From Chromobotia macracanthus (lineage: Eukaryota > Chordata > Actinopteri > Cypriniformes > Botiidae): a stretch of DNA of 64,000 bases. Under the pieces are notes generated by a model that made no database searches, had not been told where the DNA came from, and saw nothing but the letters and a program-made list of their open reading frames with translations. Within the stretch, counting starts at the first letter, position 1; the number at the start of each line of letters is the position of its first letter. This document shows positions 51,401 through 61,800 of the stretch, one piece after another. Position numbers and translations under genes: made by a program. The DNA lies in contig JAZGTH010000008.1 of assembly GCA_036877525.1 (NCBI GenBank), positions 6,196,501 to 6,260,500 on the forward strand. Reading direction: 5' to 3'.

Positions 51401-53547
51401 ACAGACGTAGTCTTCCCCATTTCTCTCCATCAGTCGGCCTCGTGCCTCAGTGATACCGACACAGTCGCCATGAAACCACTCCTCACAGCGATCGCAGCAG
51501 ATCATGAACCTAAGCACATGGGTTTAAATAACCAAACACCCTCAAAAGATTATACATTTACTGAAGCCACAAGATACCCTCTGCCAGGGAAATCTTGTGA
51601 TACCCTCTGCCAGTTTCAGGGCTGATAAACACTGTTAAACAGCTTGCTGTGGCTGATACCAATTATTTTAGTTTTGCATTTTAACATTTGGGGTTAACGT
51701 GTATTTCAAAAAACTTTTAATCGTTAACTGGTGTTTTTACAATTTGCTGAAAGCTTAGAATATCAAATCACAAGAATATAACTGATCATAAATCAGAATC
51801 CGTAAAACATACAAGTAAAACAATCATGTCACTGAAAACTATCACAATATAACAAGCACTTCCCTGTCCAAACTCTTATTGTATCTGAAACCTTGACAGT
51901 CTTGCCTTTTTAATGCATTTATTACTTACTGAAGTCAACAGAATACAAAGTGGCATTTAACTTTTATTACAAGAAGTGATCCCAATTAAAACAACTCTAG
52001 CAACTACATGCTAATCATGCTTACCCTGGGAAGTATAGCACTGGTTAGGTATTATGTGCATGTGCAACAATAAACATTTGCTAATGATGGATTGTTCTAT
52101 ATTATTATAATATTATTTTTAATGTTTTTATATGTAACTGACATACTGTGGACCTTTAATAAAGACACATACCTTTTATTGTGTTTCTGCCTGCAGATGC
52201 AGTATAGTGCATTGGGGTCATAGCCATCACTGTCAGAATCACTGGATGAAGACTCCTCATCATCATCTTCCTCCTCTGTGTCTTCATGGACCTTTGCTGT
52301 TCCTGCTTTGGGTTTAGTGTCTTTTTTGGAGTCTCTAGTGAGTGCCCTGGTAGGAGGACGTCTATTTATGGGCTCGTTTGAGGACTTCTCTTTGTTCTTC
52401 TTCTCAATCTCCTCCTCCTCCTCCTCCTCCTCCTCCTTCCCATCATCATCCTCTTTCTTCACATCCATTGCTTGCTCTTCATCCTTTTTTATTTCCATCT
52501 GCTTTCCATCTTCAGCACTGGCCACAGTCTCAGCATGTTCCTCAGTCTCTTTCTTCACCTCATCTTCACCATCCTCTTCGTTTTCAGAGCTGCCATCATC
52601 ACTGACTGAGCCACCGGTTGCTTTGGATTTAATGGTTCTTCTCTTCTTCCCTCGTCCTCTTTTCTGTTTCTCTGGTGAGGCAACTTTCTGTTCATCCGTT
52701 TTGGCCTCTGTGTTACCATCAAAGCTTGCCTCGGAAGCCGTTTCAGCATCAGTTGGGGTCTGCGATGGAGGATCTCCACCCTCAAGGCGCGAGGGACAGC
52801 TCCTCCTTGTGGTTCCTCTTCCTCTTTTTACAGTAACCAGAAACTCTTCCAGTTTGTCCGTGCGCTTAGCCTGTCTGCCACTCCGACGCACCGGGGTGCC
52901 TTTTCCCTCTGGAGTCTCTGAAGCCATGTCACTAGGGACTTCCCTCTTAGCGATGGTGGTTCGACGAAAGCCCCAAGTCTTCTTAAACTCACGAGAGGGC
53001 TTGGTGGATTTTTCAGGGTCGTCTACTTTATCTTCACTAACATCACCTTGGTCTTTTTGATCTTTAACTTCTTCCGACACTGTTTTTGCTTCTGCATGCG
53101 AGATGTAGGAAAAATATAGTTTGAATTCACAATTAAAGAAAAGTGCACTACAACGTAAGCCCTTTAATTAGCAGCATGCAGCAGATATCTGATCCTGATT
53201 AAAGTTGGGATACGTGCATTTGACAATGAAAGTGCAATGAAAATGCAGGCAAAAGAAGCATAGGCAATTTTTTTTGGTACTGGAACATCAAATTTGAAAA
53301 GCATAATTGCAATGTTCCAATGCATATAATTAAGTGACCCTTAAGTTTTAGTGATTTCTTTCTACTTAAGTACACTCCCCATTGGAAACCCTTTGGAAAA
53401 TCTGACTGCAGTCAGCCCCACAGCTCTCATGAGAAAGTGCATGTGGTGGAATGAGCCATGGGTACCTTGTGAGCTGGTATCCACTGGATCCTGGCTGGGC
53501 TCAGGCTCAGGGGCTTGAGCCAGCTCAGGGCTCACACTCTCCTCCAT
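38995..53547 (-). CDS. dido1: dido1: death-inducer obliterator 1, long (Dido3-type) isoform, complete
   Basis: DIDO1 is a nuclear chromatin and transcription protein: its PHD finger reads H3K4me3 and the longest isoform associates with RNA polymerase II (family knowledge). Fifteen coding exons with closing phases give 7308 nt, 2435 residues plus stop, slightly longer than human Dido3 (about 2240). Order: acidic N-terminus with conserved KKTWGFRRTTIAKRE; C4HC3 PHD finger near 325-373; TFIIS central domain near 765-870; SPOC domain near 1146-1268; YDPEEEYDP acidic motifs near 1455-1495; a proline-rich GPPP region near 1820-2170; and an RD/RE/RS-rich tail near 2220-2430. Coding exons: 53466-53547, 52173-53091, 51173-51509, 50091-50306, 49452-49656, 46422-47010, 46006-46165, 45755-45871, 45535-45636, 45090-45246, 44431-44920, 44016-44166, 43803-43892, 43487-43682, 38995-42491. 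Identity is secure; transcript choice is inference. Confidence 0.95.
42492..43486 (-). other. dido1: dido1 intron with candidate Dido2-type 3' UTR
   Basis: Starts with the read-through stop at 43464. An AATAAA on the transcribed strand lies at 43181-43186, followed by a GU-rich stretch (AAGTTTGGTGATGTC). The part from 43464 to about 43165 therefore looks like a usable 3' UTR. The rest, down to the acceptor at 42492, looks like ordinary intron. Confidence 0.5.
43181..43186 (-). promoter_or_regulatory. dido1: Candidate intronic poly(A) signal (Dido2-type end)
   Basis: Canonical AATAAA on the minus strand, about 280 nt past the read-through stop and followed by G/T-rich sequence. Confidence 0.5.
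43487..43682 (-). CDS. dido1: dido1 exon: SPOC domain, last part
   Basis: 196-nt exon, acceptor TTTTTTCAG, donor CCAG/GTAAGC. It encodes ELCLIRFHPATEEEEVAYVS and ends LLPFDGPG. Reading through the donor adds KHLQGY and a stop, matching where the mammalian Dido2 isoform should end. Confidence 0.94.
43803..43892 (-). CDS. dido1: dido1 exon: SPOC domain, middle
   Basis: 90-nt exon, acceptor ATTTGTAG, donor AAAA/GTATGA. It encodes DLPDTIHIGGRISPHTVWDY and VGKLKTSLSK, very close to human. Confidence 0.92.
44016..44166 (-). CDS. dido1: dido1 exon: SPOC domain, first part
   Basis: 151-nt exon, acceptor GTTTTCAG, donor GAG/GTGTGT. It encodes PPEGETALFLSGQEMLWKGF and INMHTVAKFVTKAYLVSG, the start of the SPOC domain. 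Confidence 0.94.
44431..44920 (-). CDS. dido1: dido1 exon: linker before SPOC
   Basis: 490-nt exon, acceptor TTTTACAG, donor CCAG/GTGCAA. It encodes QRSAEDEPPPKKSKP, a Pro/Ser-rich linker with VTITRRDPRTA (human VTVSGRDPRTA) and SQDVRHYGSS near its end. Confidence 0.92.
45090..45246 (-). CDS. dido1: dido1 exon: conserved SSMLKDTT block
   Basis: 157-nt exon, acceptor TTTTTGTAG, donor ACAG/GTGGGA. It encodes MPDIFSSMLKDTTAEHRA then HLFDLNCKICT, nearly identical to human. Confidence 0.93.
45535..45636 (-). CDS. dido1: dido1 exon: linker with alternative donors
   Basis: 102-nt exon, acceptor TCCAACAAG. It reads SRQEGIPPDVDMEEAPPMSD, like the human QEAIPDLEDSPPVSD. The assumed donor is GAT/GTATGT; a second, better-consensus donor (GCT/GTAAGT) after 45487 would add 16 in-frame codons. 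Confidence 0.85.
45755..45871 (-). CDS. dido1: dido1 exon: end of TFIIS central domain
   Basis: 117-nt exon, phase 0 at both ends. It encodes GLFYRVIGGEISPFRLVRLS and PEELLSKEMSDWRKAE, the last helices of the domain. Confidence 0.93.
46006..46165 (-). CDS. dido1: dido1 exon: TFIIS central domain
   Basis: 160-nt exon, acceptor GTGCCACAG, donor AAG/GTTAGT (a weak donor). It encodes EVGKLAVSIEKEMFNLY and YRSLMFNLKDPKNK, hallmark TFS2M residues. Confidence 0.93.
46422..47010 (-). CDS. dido1: dido1 exon: linker and start of TFIIS central domain
   Basis: 589-nt exon, acceptor TTTTCCAG, donor AG/GTGAGA. A Lys/Ser/Pro-rich linker is followed by QMRSNIRRSLTDILYKR, the first helix of the TFIIS middle (TFS2M) domain. 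The 162-codon antisense frame here is a shadow. Confidence 0.92.
47011..49451 (-). other. dido1: dido1 intron with candidate short-isoform 3' end
   Basis: The exon ending at 49452 can read through to a stop at 49354-49356. An AATAAA on the transcribed strand sits at 48614-48619, about 735 nt later. The remaining sequence is AT-rich intron with no recognised repeat or exon. Confidence 0.4.
49452..49656 (-). CDS. dido1: dido1 exon: SWxSDHNY segment
   Basis: 205-nt exon, acceptor CTTATAG, donor GCGT/GTATGT. It is acidic, then reads MSSWSSDHNYIAVTPEKT, matching the human PSWASDHNYNAVKPEKT segment. Reading through its donor adds about 33 residues before a stop at 49354, a likely short-isoform end. 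Confidence 0.9.
50091..50306 (-). CDS. dido1: dido1 exon: Cys-rich segment after PHD
   Basis: 216-nt exon, phase 0 at both ends, donor AAG/GTATTA. It reads KCIGPGCERDALPDSVYCGN then DCILRHAAAAMK, a conserved Cys cluster. The acceptor is a NAGNAG (CAGCAG); starting after the second AG matches the human junction, and using the first would add one Gln. Confidence 0.9.
50307..51172 (-). other. dido1 intron
   Basis: Ordinary AT-rich intron; nothing else seen. Confidence 0.6.
51173..51509 (-). CDS. dido1: dido1 exon: PHD finger core
   Basis: 337-nt exon, acceptor TGCTTAG, donor CCG/GTATGT. It reads FMICCDRCEEWFHGDCVGI and ends the finger with CPNC; all C4HC3 ligands are present, so methyl-lysine binding should be intact. 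Downstream GIKGRIEKAANPSGKKKIK matches human almost exactly. Confidence 0.95.
51510..52172 (-). other. dido1 intron interrupting the PHD finger
   Basis: Contains a short direct duplication of ATACCCTCTGCCAG near 51571-51613 and otherwise plain AT-rich sequence. The intron splits an Arg codon inside the PHD finger. Confidence 0.6.
52173..53091 (-). CDS. dido1: dido1 exon: acidic N-terminal region and first PHD cysteines
   Basis: 919-nt exon, acceptor CATGCAG, donor AAAAG/GTATGT. It holds the conserved FKKTWGFRRTTIAKRE block and RRSGRQAKRTDKLEEFL. Next come Ser/Glu-rich linkers with a run of nine Glu encoded by a GAG/GAA microsatellite near 52410, and SDGYDPNALYCICRQKHNK, which begins the PHD finger. 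Confidence 0.94.
52407..52436. repeat. Coding (CTC)n repeat, poly-Glu in dido1
   Basis: A CTC/CTT tract on the plus strand encodes a run of nine Glu in the dido1 N-terminal linker. Length variation would stay in frame. Confidence 0.85.
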
Positions 53548-53579
53548 AACAGAGAGACACTAATTTTCAAACAGAATAT
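53466..53579 (-). CDS. dido1: dido1 first coding exon
   Basis: Acceptor TTAATTATAG ends at 53580; the ATG is at 53547; the donor CAAG/GTACCC follows 53466. It encodes MEESVSPELAQAPEPEPSQD and a short acidic continuation. The human protein starts with a shorter, different leader before the FRKTWGFRR block, so this N-terminus is poorly conserved. The ATG is the first in the exon, follows 32 bases of exonic UTR and keeps the phase to the next exon. Confidence 0.8.
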
Positions 53580-56500
53580 CTATAATTAAAAAAGAAGAAG
53601 AATTTAAGACTCCCACATATTACCAGAAGCGTTTCATCTTCTTAACTGGGGCTTAAAGCTGGGTCTCTAAGACAAAAAAAGCACCTGTGCAAAAATGGAG
53701 CCAGTTCTGCTTTGGATGTTGCCATGCACTTGATAAACTGCTTTGTGAATGAGGCATATATAAAAACATTACATGGTCTCAGAATATTTTAAGTGATTTT
53801 CAGATGGGCTTCTGCTCTAAACACTTTGATTTACAGATAACATGGATCATAACCATTTTACTTTTAGTCTATAAATACCAAGCTTGATTTTTAGTTTTTA
53901 TTCTAGGGTCTTGGCACCAAAATTACTTTCATATTAGTATGCTGGTTATTTTCACTAGCAACTCAAAGTAATAAATATATAAAGTTTATCTTTGGTGTTC
54001 ACGTCCAGATTTTGTTTCAGAAGATGATGCCCTGTTATTTAAGTAAAGGGCAAATTTGAACACAAGACTCATTATGAATATTCTTGTAAGTCTAAGCCTA
54101 AAAAATGTTCATTAGATGAAAGAATTCTAATTACTTGGTTAATTTTATTTAATGGCTTTATAACATAATTGCGATTGACCCTAAAAATGTGATGAAACTG
54201 TCAAGTTTAAAATAAAGATGTCAACACAATGCTTTTTGATGGGAAAAGCTGCATTAATTAATCTAATCTAGACAAGAAAATCACTGGCTGTCTGTCAAAT
54301 ATTCACAAATGCAGATGTGTCTTAACAGTAAATTACATTTACAAGGTCTGTTATCTGGACTACCATAAAAAAGTAACAGAGCTCAAAATCAAATTAAGTA
54401 TTCATATCATAGAGTAGTTGCTGCACCTTTTTATTTCAGCCTGTCAGGCTCAGCTGCAATGAAGACCAAGACTGGAACTCTATCACAGATTGTAACCTAA
54501 AAAATAAAAGATAAAGAAATCTTAGCTGATGAAACTCAGGCCGCTGCAAAACTGTGAACATGTCAAGACACAGGCTTCATAAACATGACTGCACGCCCTT
54601 TCAGCCTATATGTAGCCAGTTGTCTAAACACAATCAGCCCTCCACCTGTTAGACGTATTAGGTCAAGCTACACACGTAAACAAAAAATACATGTACATCT
54701 TTACTTTAAAGCTCTGACTGCAGATTTTAATCTCTATTACTCAACCATGTTTACAAACTTTAAAGCATGATCAATATGCTGCATTACGATTTATTTTCTT
54801 GCACTAGACTGCTGGGATTGATCAATACATTAGAAAATGTCTATGAAAACGTTCTACAGCCTATTTACAACCAGAAACAATAGTACAAGTTTATCATTCA
54901 TCATTATTTTCAACGCAATTTATAATACACAGAACCAAATAGCTGTCATATTCTTGATTTGGCTATTTAGGTCAAATCAACCATGAAACGAGACGATGCC
55001 TTTACTAAAATCATCCCAAAAATTGTTATTACTTCCATTGTTTTAGACGTTTTATACATACTGGTCAATCAATACTCGATTACACACATATGCTTGCAAC
55101 CTTACGACAGCCTTCATCCCTCTCAACACGTTTATTTGGACTTCATGGACAACCTAACGTCTTATATTAACTATTGTCTCAATTACTAGTCAAGAAATAT
55201 CATTACATAAAGCAGGGAAACGGTAAACCGGCAAATATTTACATTTCGCGTTTAGATTGCATTTTAATATTCAAGGACAAGCCTCTAAACTTATGATTTC
55301 TCCATACATCACTACCTTTTAAACTACATTAAGAGTTTAAAAAATGAAAACATACAAGATGTTGCTCTGACGCGGCCGTCCGCAGCATTAAGTGTCATAG
55401 TAACGCGACAACAAAAAAATATACAATTAATGCAGCGTCAAAAACTCCCCTAGTTGTTCTGAAATGAACATAAACGTTTACAAAACCGAAACGCCATATG
55501 AACCGTGATATATTTTTGCGATGTAAACAAAGTTTTGTTACTCGACCGTTAGCTTTAGCTAATCGTTAGCGCGCGACCTCCATTTCACGTCCTCACGCTC
55601 GTGCTCAGTCTCGCTTATATAAGAAAGCTTTATTCCAGCGTTTCTGATCCTCAAAAATCACTACTGCGATTCTGAACCGCGTAGTGGCGTCACAAAATAT
55701 ATATACATATTTATTAAACTCCATTTACAGTATGTAACTAGAGTATTAAATGTTAAACGGGTGCGTTTCGGTCACGAATGGCTGCCACGTGACGAGTTGC
55801 TAATCCCTCACCGCGCTGACGCCTACACCTAGTGTTTACTGTATAATAACAAACTACTTCATTCAGATCATATGTTATTAAAAATTGTGCTGGAGTCTTT
55901 TACCCCTCAATGCTGATGTTGCATCTTCAATATAAATACATCGCAAAGACTACGCGCGCGAGCGTGCTACGCGGCTTCCTCCATTAATGCAGAAAAATTG
56001 TACTGGAGACAACAAAGAACTTAACATTGAGTAATGACTAAAATCAGGGTTTAAATTGAAGCTCCACAGGCAATGCACCACGTTTTATTGACCGCACACA
56101 CCCACTTTATCGCCCAGTACAAATCAAAACTTTATGCCATTAAGATATATTATAAATCACAATCATACAGTCAGGTAATCGAACATCTGTAATAAATATA
56201 GGGTATGACGAACAGTTCCATATTACTGAAATAAATAACATTATAAATACCTTTACATTCAACACTGTGATACATCAAAGAGACACACATACTATATATA
56301 CTTGTTTTAATTCATACATGTATATCATGGCTTGCAGTTGCACACCACAACAGATATATGATCACATCTGAAGGCAAAATATCTGCTTTAAACGGATCTC
56401 TCCTCGTTTGTACTAATCATTCTTATCATATGAAGTAAATATGGAGGCTCGAGGCGCCATTACTGGAGCGCGAGAGTTTCGCTGTAAAAATGACAAACTG

Positions 56501-56595
56501 TATGTGCATGAGAGTCCATCTCTGCATCTTTTTAACACATACGAACGGTGGAAGAACATGCATTACTACTCATCGCGACAGAAATGTATACTCAC
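53580..56595 (-). other. dido1 5' UTR intron
   Basis: Non-coding region between the first coding exon and the candidate first exon near 56.6 kb. No coding exon or repeat recognised; it includes the CpG patches listed separately. Confidence 0.5.
55540..55990 (-). promoter_or_regulatory. dido1: Candidate dido1 promoter region (CpG patches)
   Basis: CpG-rich compared with neighbouring DNA: GCGCGACCTCC near 55570, then ACGCGCGCGAGCG near 55953. CCTCCATTT at 55577-55585 reads AAATGGAGG on the transcribed strand, a YY1-like site often found near start sites. A TATATAAG-like box occurs near 55616-55623. No start site can be fixed. Confidence 0.4.
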
Positions 56596-56780
56596 TTATT
56601 AGCATTAATATTGTTCGGCCTGCAGTCAATGCAACGGTCTGACCTCCATTTTCTTTCTTGTGGATGATGGTGGCGATTGCAGTATTAGCTTTTGCTTCAG
56701 ATACCATGAGGCAGGGCACATTCTCTTAAAGCGAGTTGCCATTAAAACATCAAGCGCCACCCTGGTGTGGAGGAGAAAAT
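56596..56780 (-). promoter_or_regulatory. dido1: Candidate dido1 non-coding first exon
   Basis: A consensus donor (AATAA/GTGAGT) follows 56596 on the minus strand. Upstream is CGCCACCATCATCC and AAAATGGAGG. The latter contains an ATG opening an 8-codon frame including its stop, a possible upstream ORF. It would splice to the acceptor at 53580. There is no transcript evidence. Confidence 0.4.
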
Positions 56781-57255
56781 GCACCATCCTCAAGCATTTG
56801 GCATGCAGAACTGCGCCCTCTAGTGTGAGACGCCACCTGCCGTTGTACGCATTGGTCATGCAACGATTGATCGAATCAAAATCTTTGTCATGAAATCCCT
56901 GGATATATAGGGACTTGGGATTGTGATTTCCAGGTCTGAAAGTTCATGCAATCTTTAAAAAAATTGTAAGACCAGTTTCCATAGCAAATACACTTTTACA
57001 TTTCTAGTATGCTCAGCTCTAAACCTGAACTGTTTAATCCTTAGTAACCACAAATAACTTGGTAAGTAATATAAATGTATTGGTCAAAAGGTGTGGGAAC
57101 CCTAAAGGCACCTGACAGTCAATCATTATGAAAATATGTACAGGGTTTTCTTTTCCATCTTATTTTAATTTGTTTCTCATCAAAGACTCTAATGAGAAAC
57201 ATTTTTATCAGGTGTTGTTTAATTCACTTGCACCATACAAAAACTATTAAATTAC
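56781..57255. other. Intergenic gap between zmynd8 and dido1
   Basis: Only a few hundred bases separate the likely end of zmynd8 and the likely start of dido1. No gene or repeat was recognised. Confidence 0.45.
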
Positions 57256-57259
57256 AATT

Positions 57260-58651
57260 CAGAACACAAGATCTTTATTTATGTACAGTATGTAAAGATC
57301 TATTTGTACTTATTTTGTGTGAAAGCCTATCTTGATCACTCTTCTTTTCTGTATATGGTTTGGAATAACATATTTATGCACTATTAACAGTATAACATTA
57401 AGGAATGTTTCAGATTGTGGTTCATAGATACAGTAATTTGTTTTTCACAAAATGAGAATAAAGCATTAAAATGAATAAACATTCAAAGCAAAAATAACTA
57501 GTAAAGACCTTTGGTGCCCTTGGTGTGATACAGTCATGTTAGAAAGTGTATTCAAAATGTTAAACAGGTTTTGATAAAGCTAAAAAACAAGAACAATGTT
57601 TAAACAAAACAAACAAGTCTAGTTGAAGGCCAAGAAAAAATATTATTTGGTTTAAACTGAATGATAACCTTATATGAGGACATGGTTTCACAGTCAAAAA
57701 CGTCTGATACCAATATAGGCATGACAGAATATTCTGTCATTCATAACTGCTCTAACATCACATTTTAATAAGGTGATCATAAATAAAAAATGAGCCCATG
57801 AGATCTGACTGATGTCACAAATGGAATTAAAACAAAGAGAACCACTGATGTTTATGCTGAAAAACAAAAGTCAGCAAAACAAGAACCATAAGGCATTACC
57901 GATATATTACAGCAAAACAATTATCATCAGTCAACATCATGCTGACTCTATTATCTAGTGATAATACAGTTTTACAACAAATCACAATCTCTGTGTGTCC
58001 ACGGACACAAATCTAACAAGATTGTGATGAAGTAGTCACATTTTTTGAAACAGTGTTTAAACTTGTCTTAGCAATGGAATTAATATAATGTAGTTTTCTA
58101 AGTTTTATATTAGCTTTTTTTTGATAAACTGGCATAAATAAGATATTCCAAGAAATACAGAACAGTACTGTTCCTAATAAAAATACTAAAAAGTAAAAAT
58201 AACATTCTATACTGTTTTTAAAACTGTAAATAAAATCATGTTACTTTACTGTGACCATTGAAGTGAGTGATTTATTTTTGAAAGATTACCAGTAGATCAG
58301 AATCTTGGAGATTCAGATCAGAGCAGCTGTTTTGAATCTTCATCCTTCACAAACATTTAAGAAATTTTAAAGAAACAAAAATAAATCTTTCGGCTCAGAA
58401 TCTATCCCATAAAAAAACGTAACTTTATATTAGACCAGGAATATGTCCGAGTGGTCTTTGTGTCTTATTCTGGAAACATTTAGACAAAGTCAAAACAGAA
58501 AAACCTTCACAAAAGCACAATCAGGCAAGACAAAAATGTTAAATGAAACTTTGTTAAATTAATTTTTTTGTAGTGAATAACTTGACAACATCTATGTACA
58601 GTATATGTACAGAAGTTAAGTGCTGTTTAGTGTACAGTATGTACATCTGAG
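57260..58651 (-). other. zmynd8: zmynd8 3' UTR (candidate)
   Basis: Follows the TAG at 58652. AATAAA signals on the transcribed strand occur at 58271-58276 (about 380 nt past the stop) and 57274-57279 (about 1.4 kb). The second is followed by GTGTTCTG and TTTTTGTATGGTG, a good G/T-rich downstream element. Confidence 0.5.
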
Positions 58652-58827
58652 CTAGGACATAGTGACAGTGACAGTGTCCTTGGCCTTCTCCACTTCACTG
58701 TCTTTGTCTGCAGGTGTAGTGGATACAGTCTCTCTGGGTGAGTTAGGTCCATTGTTGGGCTGCCCAGGGGCTTTGGGAGTGACATCTGTGCTGCCTTCTG
58801 TTTCTTGATCTTGCTGTGATGATGTTG
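58652..58827 (-). CDS. zmynd8: zmynd8 last coding exon
   Basis: Acceptor GCATTGCAG; the stop is TAG at 58652-58654. It encodes [20 protein letters not shown] and ends DTVTVTMS. It is Ser/Thr/Pro-rich and unstructured. A UG repeat sits 30 nt upstream of the acceptor. A second frame across this exon is open to 58627. Confidence 0.87.
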
Positions 58828-61800
58828 CTGCAATGCACAAAGACATTTTATTTTTAAACACACACACACACACACACACACACGTTTACTTATGTGTAAA
58901 TATATGATCTGTGTAAATATATGATCTTTTTATAAATATATGATCTGTCTGTTTTTATAAATAGCAACTTAAAAACAATATAACCTGACCCCCACTCTAA
59001 CCCTATCAAAAGACTTTCTGCATTTTTACAATTTATAAAACTTTATTTACTATATTTGTATAGCATTTTTACAAATGAGGACATCCCCAACAGGAAGTTT
59101 TGCTCAGATTTGTCAGGCTTTGTGGTTTTTATTGTTAAGTAACCTCCCCACCCCATGTATATATGACATAACAAACAAGGTTAAAATGAGTTTACATTAG
59201 TAAAATAACCCAGATTACGGTTAAGAAATGGTTCACACATTCCATTTGTTACTGTTATTTGAGAGTTCAGGGAGAAATATCATGATTCGTAAATGAATTG
59301 TTCGTCAATGATTTGATGCCTTAACTTTTCTGGTTCTGGAGTTCAACTCACTGACTCAGTTGGAGCATCAGACTCCATCTTACCAGACTGTGTGCATGAC
59401 TTCATGTGTTCAGGCCAGTGTGCTTGCTGGCAGGGATAGTCACAGTAGCTGGTGTTCCAGCAGCAGTAGAAAATGGCCTCCTTCCTGCAGTTTGCACACC
59501 ACTGCTTCTTTTTAGTTTCATCTACTGCCTGCTGCTTCTCCACCTCCATCTGCTTCTTGACCTCCGTCACAATTCGCTCTCTCTCCTGCTCAAGACTCTG
59601 TCTCATCTCTGCCATGGTTAACTCTGAAGAGTACAAGTTCAAGGTCAGATCAAGGTGGATTAGAGATCCATCACACCAAACATTTTAATTTTTGCAGTAC
59701 AGCAAAAGATTTATATCCATAACTATCATTATTATCAGAAAATGAACAACCTAAATTGTGCTTCATCTCTGATAACTCTTGCTGATGTAGCCACTGCAGT
59801 TTTTCGATTTCAATTCGCAACCGTCTAATCTGTAAAAGAGAATAAAGAATGCTGTTTGGTTCAGATGAACAGGTTGCTCTTCTGCAGATTTTATTACATA
59901 CAAACCTCAGCTATTGTGTTTCCCGATGTGCTCTTGGAAAGGTCATTATATAACTCAGTCATCGTCCCTTTAATTGCATCCATGATCTGTTAAGAGTTAT
60001 TAAAAAACAACCTGTAAGTCCAGCATATCGATTTTTATCTAAACATTATTTGCATCTGAATCTGAGGTCATCCCATTTCTTTCAGTAAAATCTCACTTTG
60101 TTAGTGTACTTGGCAATGTCAGCTGCTACATCTGCAGATGTGGTGGAGATCTGGAAGTCTCCAGATGTGGAAGTAGATGATGAAGAGGAAGAGCTAACAG
60201 TGGCTCCTGCCATCACAGTGGCAGACACCGGCGCGCTGGTGACCAGAGTTACTGCAGTTGTGGACGTGCTTTGTGGAGAGTCTTTCTGCTGCACAGCTGT
60301 ATATAAACACATCAATGTAAACATCAAAATGATCCTTTCTTTATAAAGATACTACATAGCTTTAACTTTATAGGGTTGACATTGGTAGTAATTCAGTTCT
60401 GCCTTTGTATCTCCACCTTATACTGCTAAAACCTGATTTAAAGGATGGAATTAGTTTAAACAATACCTTTAACAGCTTGTCTTGTTTGGTATCTGGTGCT
60501 AGACGAAGGCTGCTGTCCCGACGAAGACGAGGAGACCTGCGCTTGCTGCTGTGGCTGTTGGCTGCGCTGCACCTGCGTCAACACCTGCGCTTGTGTGGCC
60601 GGCTGCGTCTGGCCCTGCTGCTGCCTTTGCACCTTCTGCATGTGCCACTTCTGAGAGGACGTCTGAAACTTTGTGGTGGGGTTCCACACAACTGCCCGCT
60701 GAACTACAGGCACGGTCTCTCTGGGCAGCAGGGGGCGCTGTTTCTTTACAGTGCTGGTGGGGATGGGTGAGGAGCTGTGGGTTGTGGAGGGTGTTGTGTT
60801 GGGCAGGGTGGAAGTGGTCAGAGGGGTGGTGGCTGGAGCTCCTGTGAGAGATATTATGTTGAGCGGGATCGCCATTGGAGACTGAGATGGGTCTTTGATA
60901 CCCAGGTTGGAGGAAAGAACAGCTGCATTTTGAGGCTGGGTGAGAGCACTTGAAATTGAAGCAGATTTACCTGCAACCACAAAAGAAATGTTCAATTAAT
61001 GAAACGGTTTAAACAGTTTAACTAACCTTCAGTGAAATCTCTGTGGTCCAAAATCCCACAAATCAATACTTGTATTTATGATGCACTTCATTAATTCTTG
61101 GAGTTATACTGACACCTACTGTAGTGCCATTGTACAAAAGAGCTGTTTACCATCAACCAACATGGTGGATCCCTTGGCCTACTGATATGACTTAAGTTTT
61201 TAATGTATTTAACATATATTTTAAGGGGTACTATTATTTCGGAAGATTAAAAATTACTAAGTGCACCTTAAAACATCAAAAATCATCTGATATTACTTTT
61301 ATGTTACATAATTTCCTTTTCTAGTGAGACTGATTAATGAAGGCAATCTGACCCTCAGGTTTTGAGGCTGTGGTTTCTTTGAGTGCGGTGACAGCGGCTG
61401 AATCTCTCCTGGTCCTCTTCCTCTCCTTCCCTGCCTGCTCCTCTCCAAGATCAATGACCAGCTCCCTTTCTGAATCAGAGTCCATGTCCACATCCACCGG
61501 TGCCGGTGGCCCTGCCTCCTCTGAAGTCTTCTCTCTAGAATCAGGGGATGCAGAACCTGCTTTCACTTTCTCTGGAGGTTCCTTCTCTGATTCCAGACCT
61601 GGTTTCTCTTTAGCTATAGAGTCTGGGTTTGTTTTCTGGGTGGTTTCTCCTTTGATTGTTGTGTTGGTGGTTGTTGAAGACTCTGTGGTGCTGTCTCTGT
61701 CCTCACCAGCAGCCGCTGAAGGTTTTGTCTTCTTTTTAAGAGGTTCTTTTGCATTTTTACCATCAGCAGAATTTTTATTGTCTAGGCCGGTCTTAGATTT

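Noticed and set aside
52278..53060. 260-codon plus-strand frame rich in Ser
   Set aside because: Antisense to the Glu/Lys-rich dido1 exon, whose sense frame has conserved blocks and splice sites.
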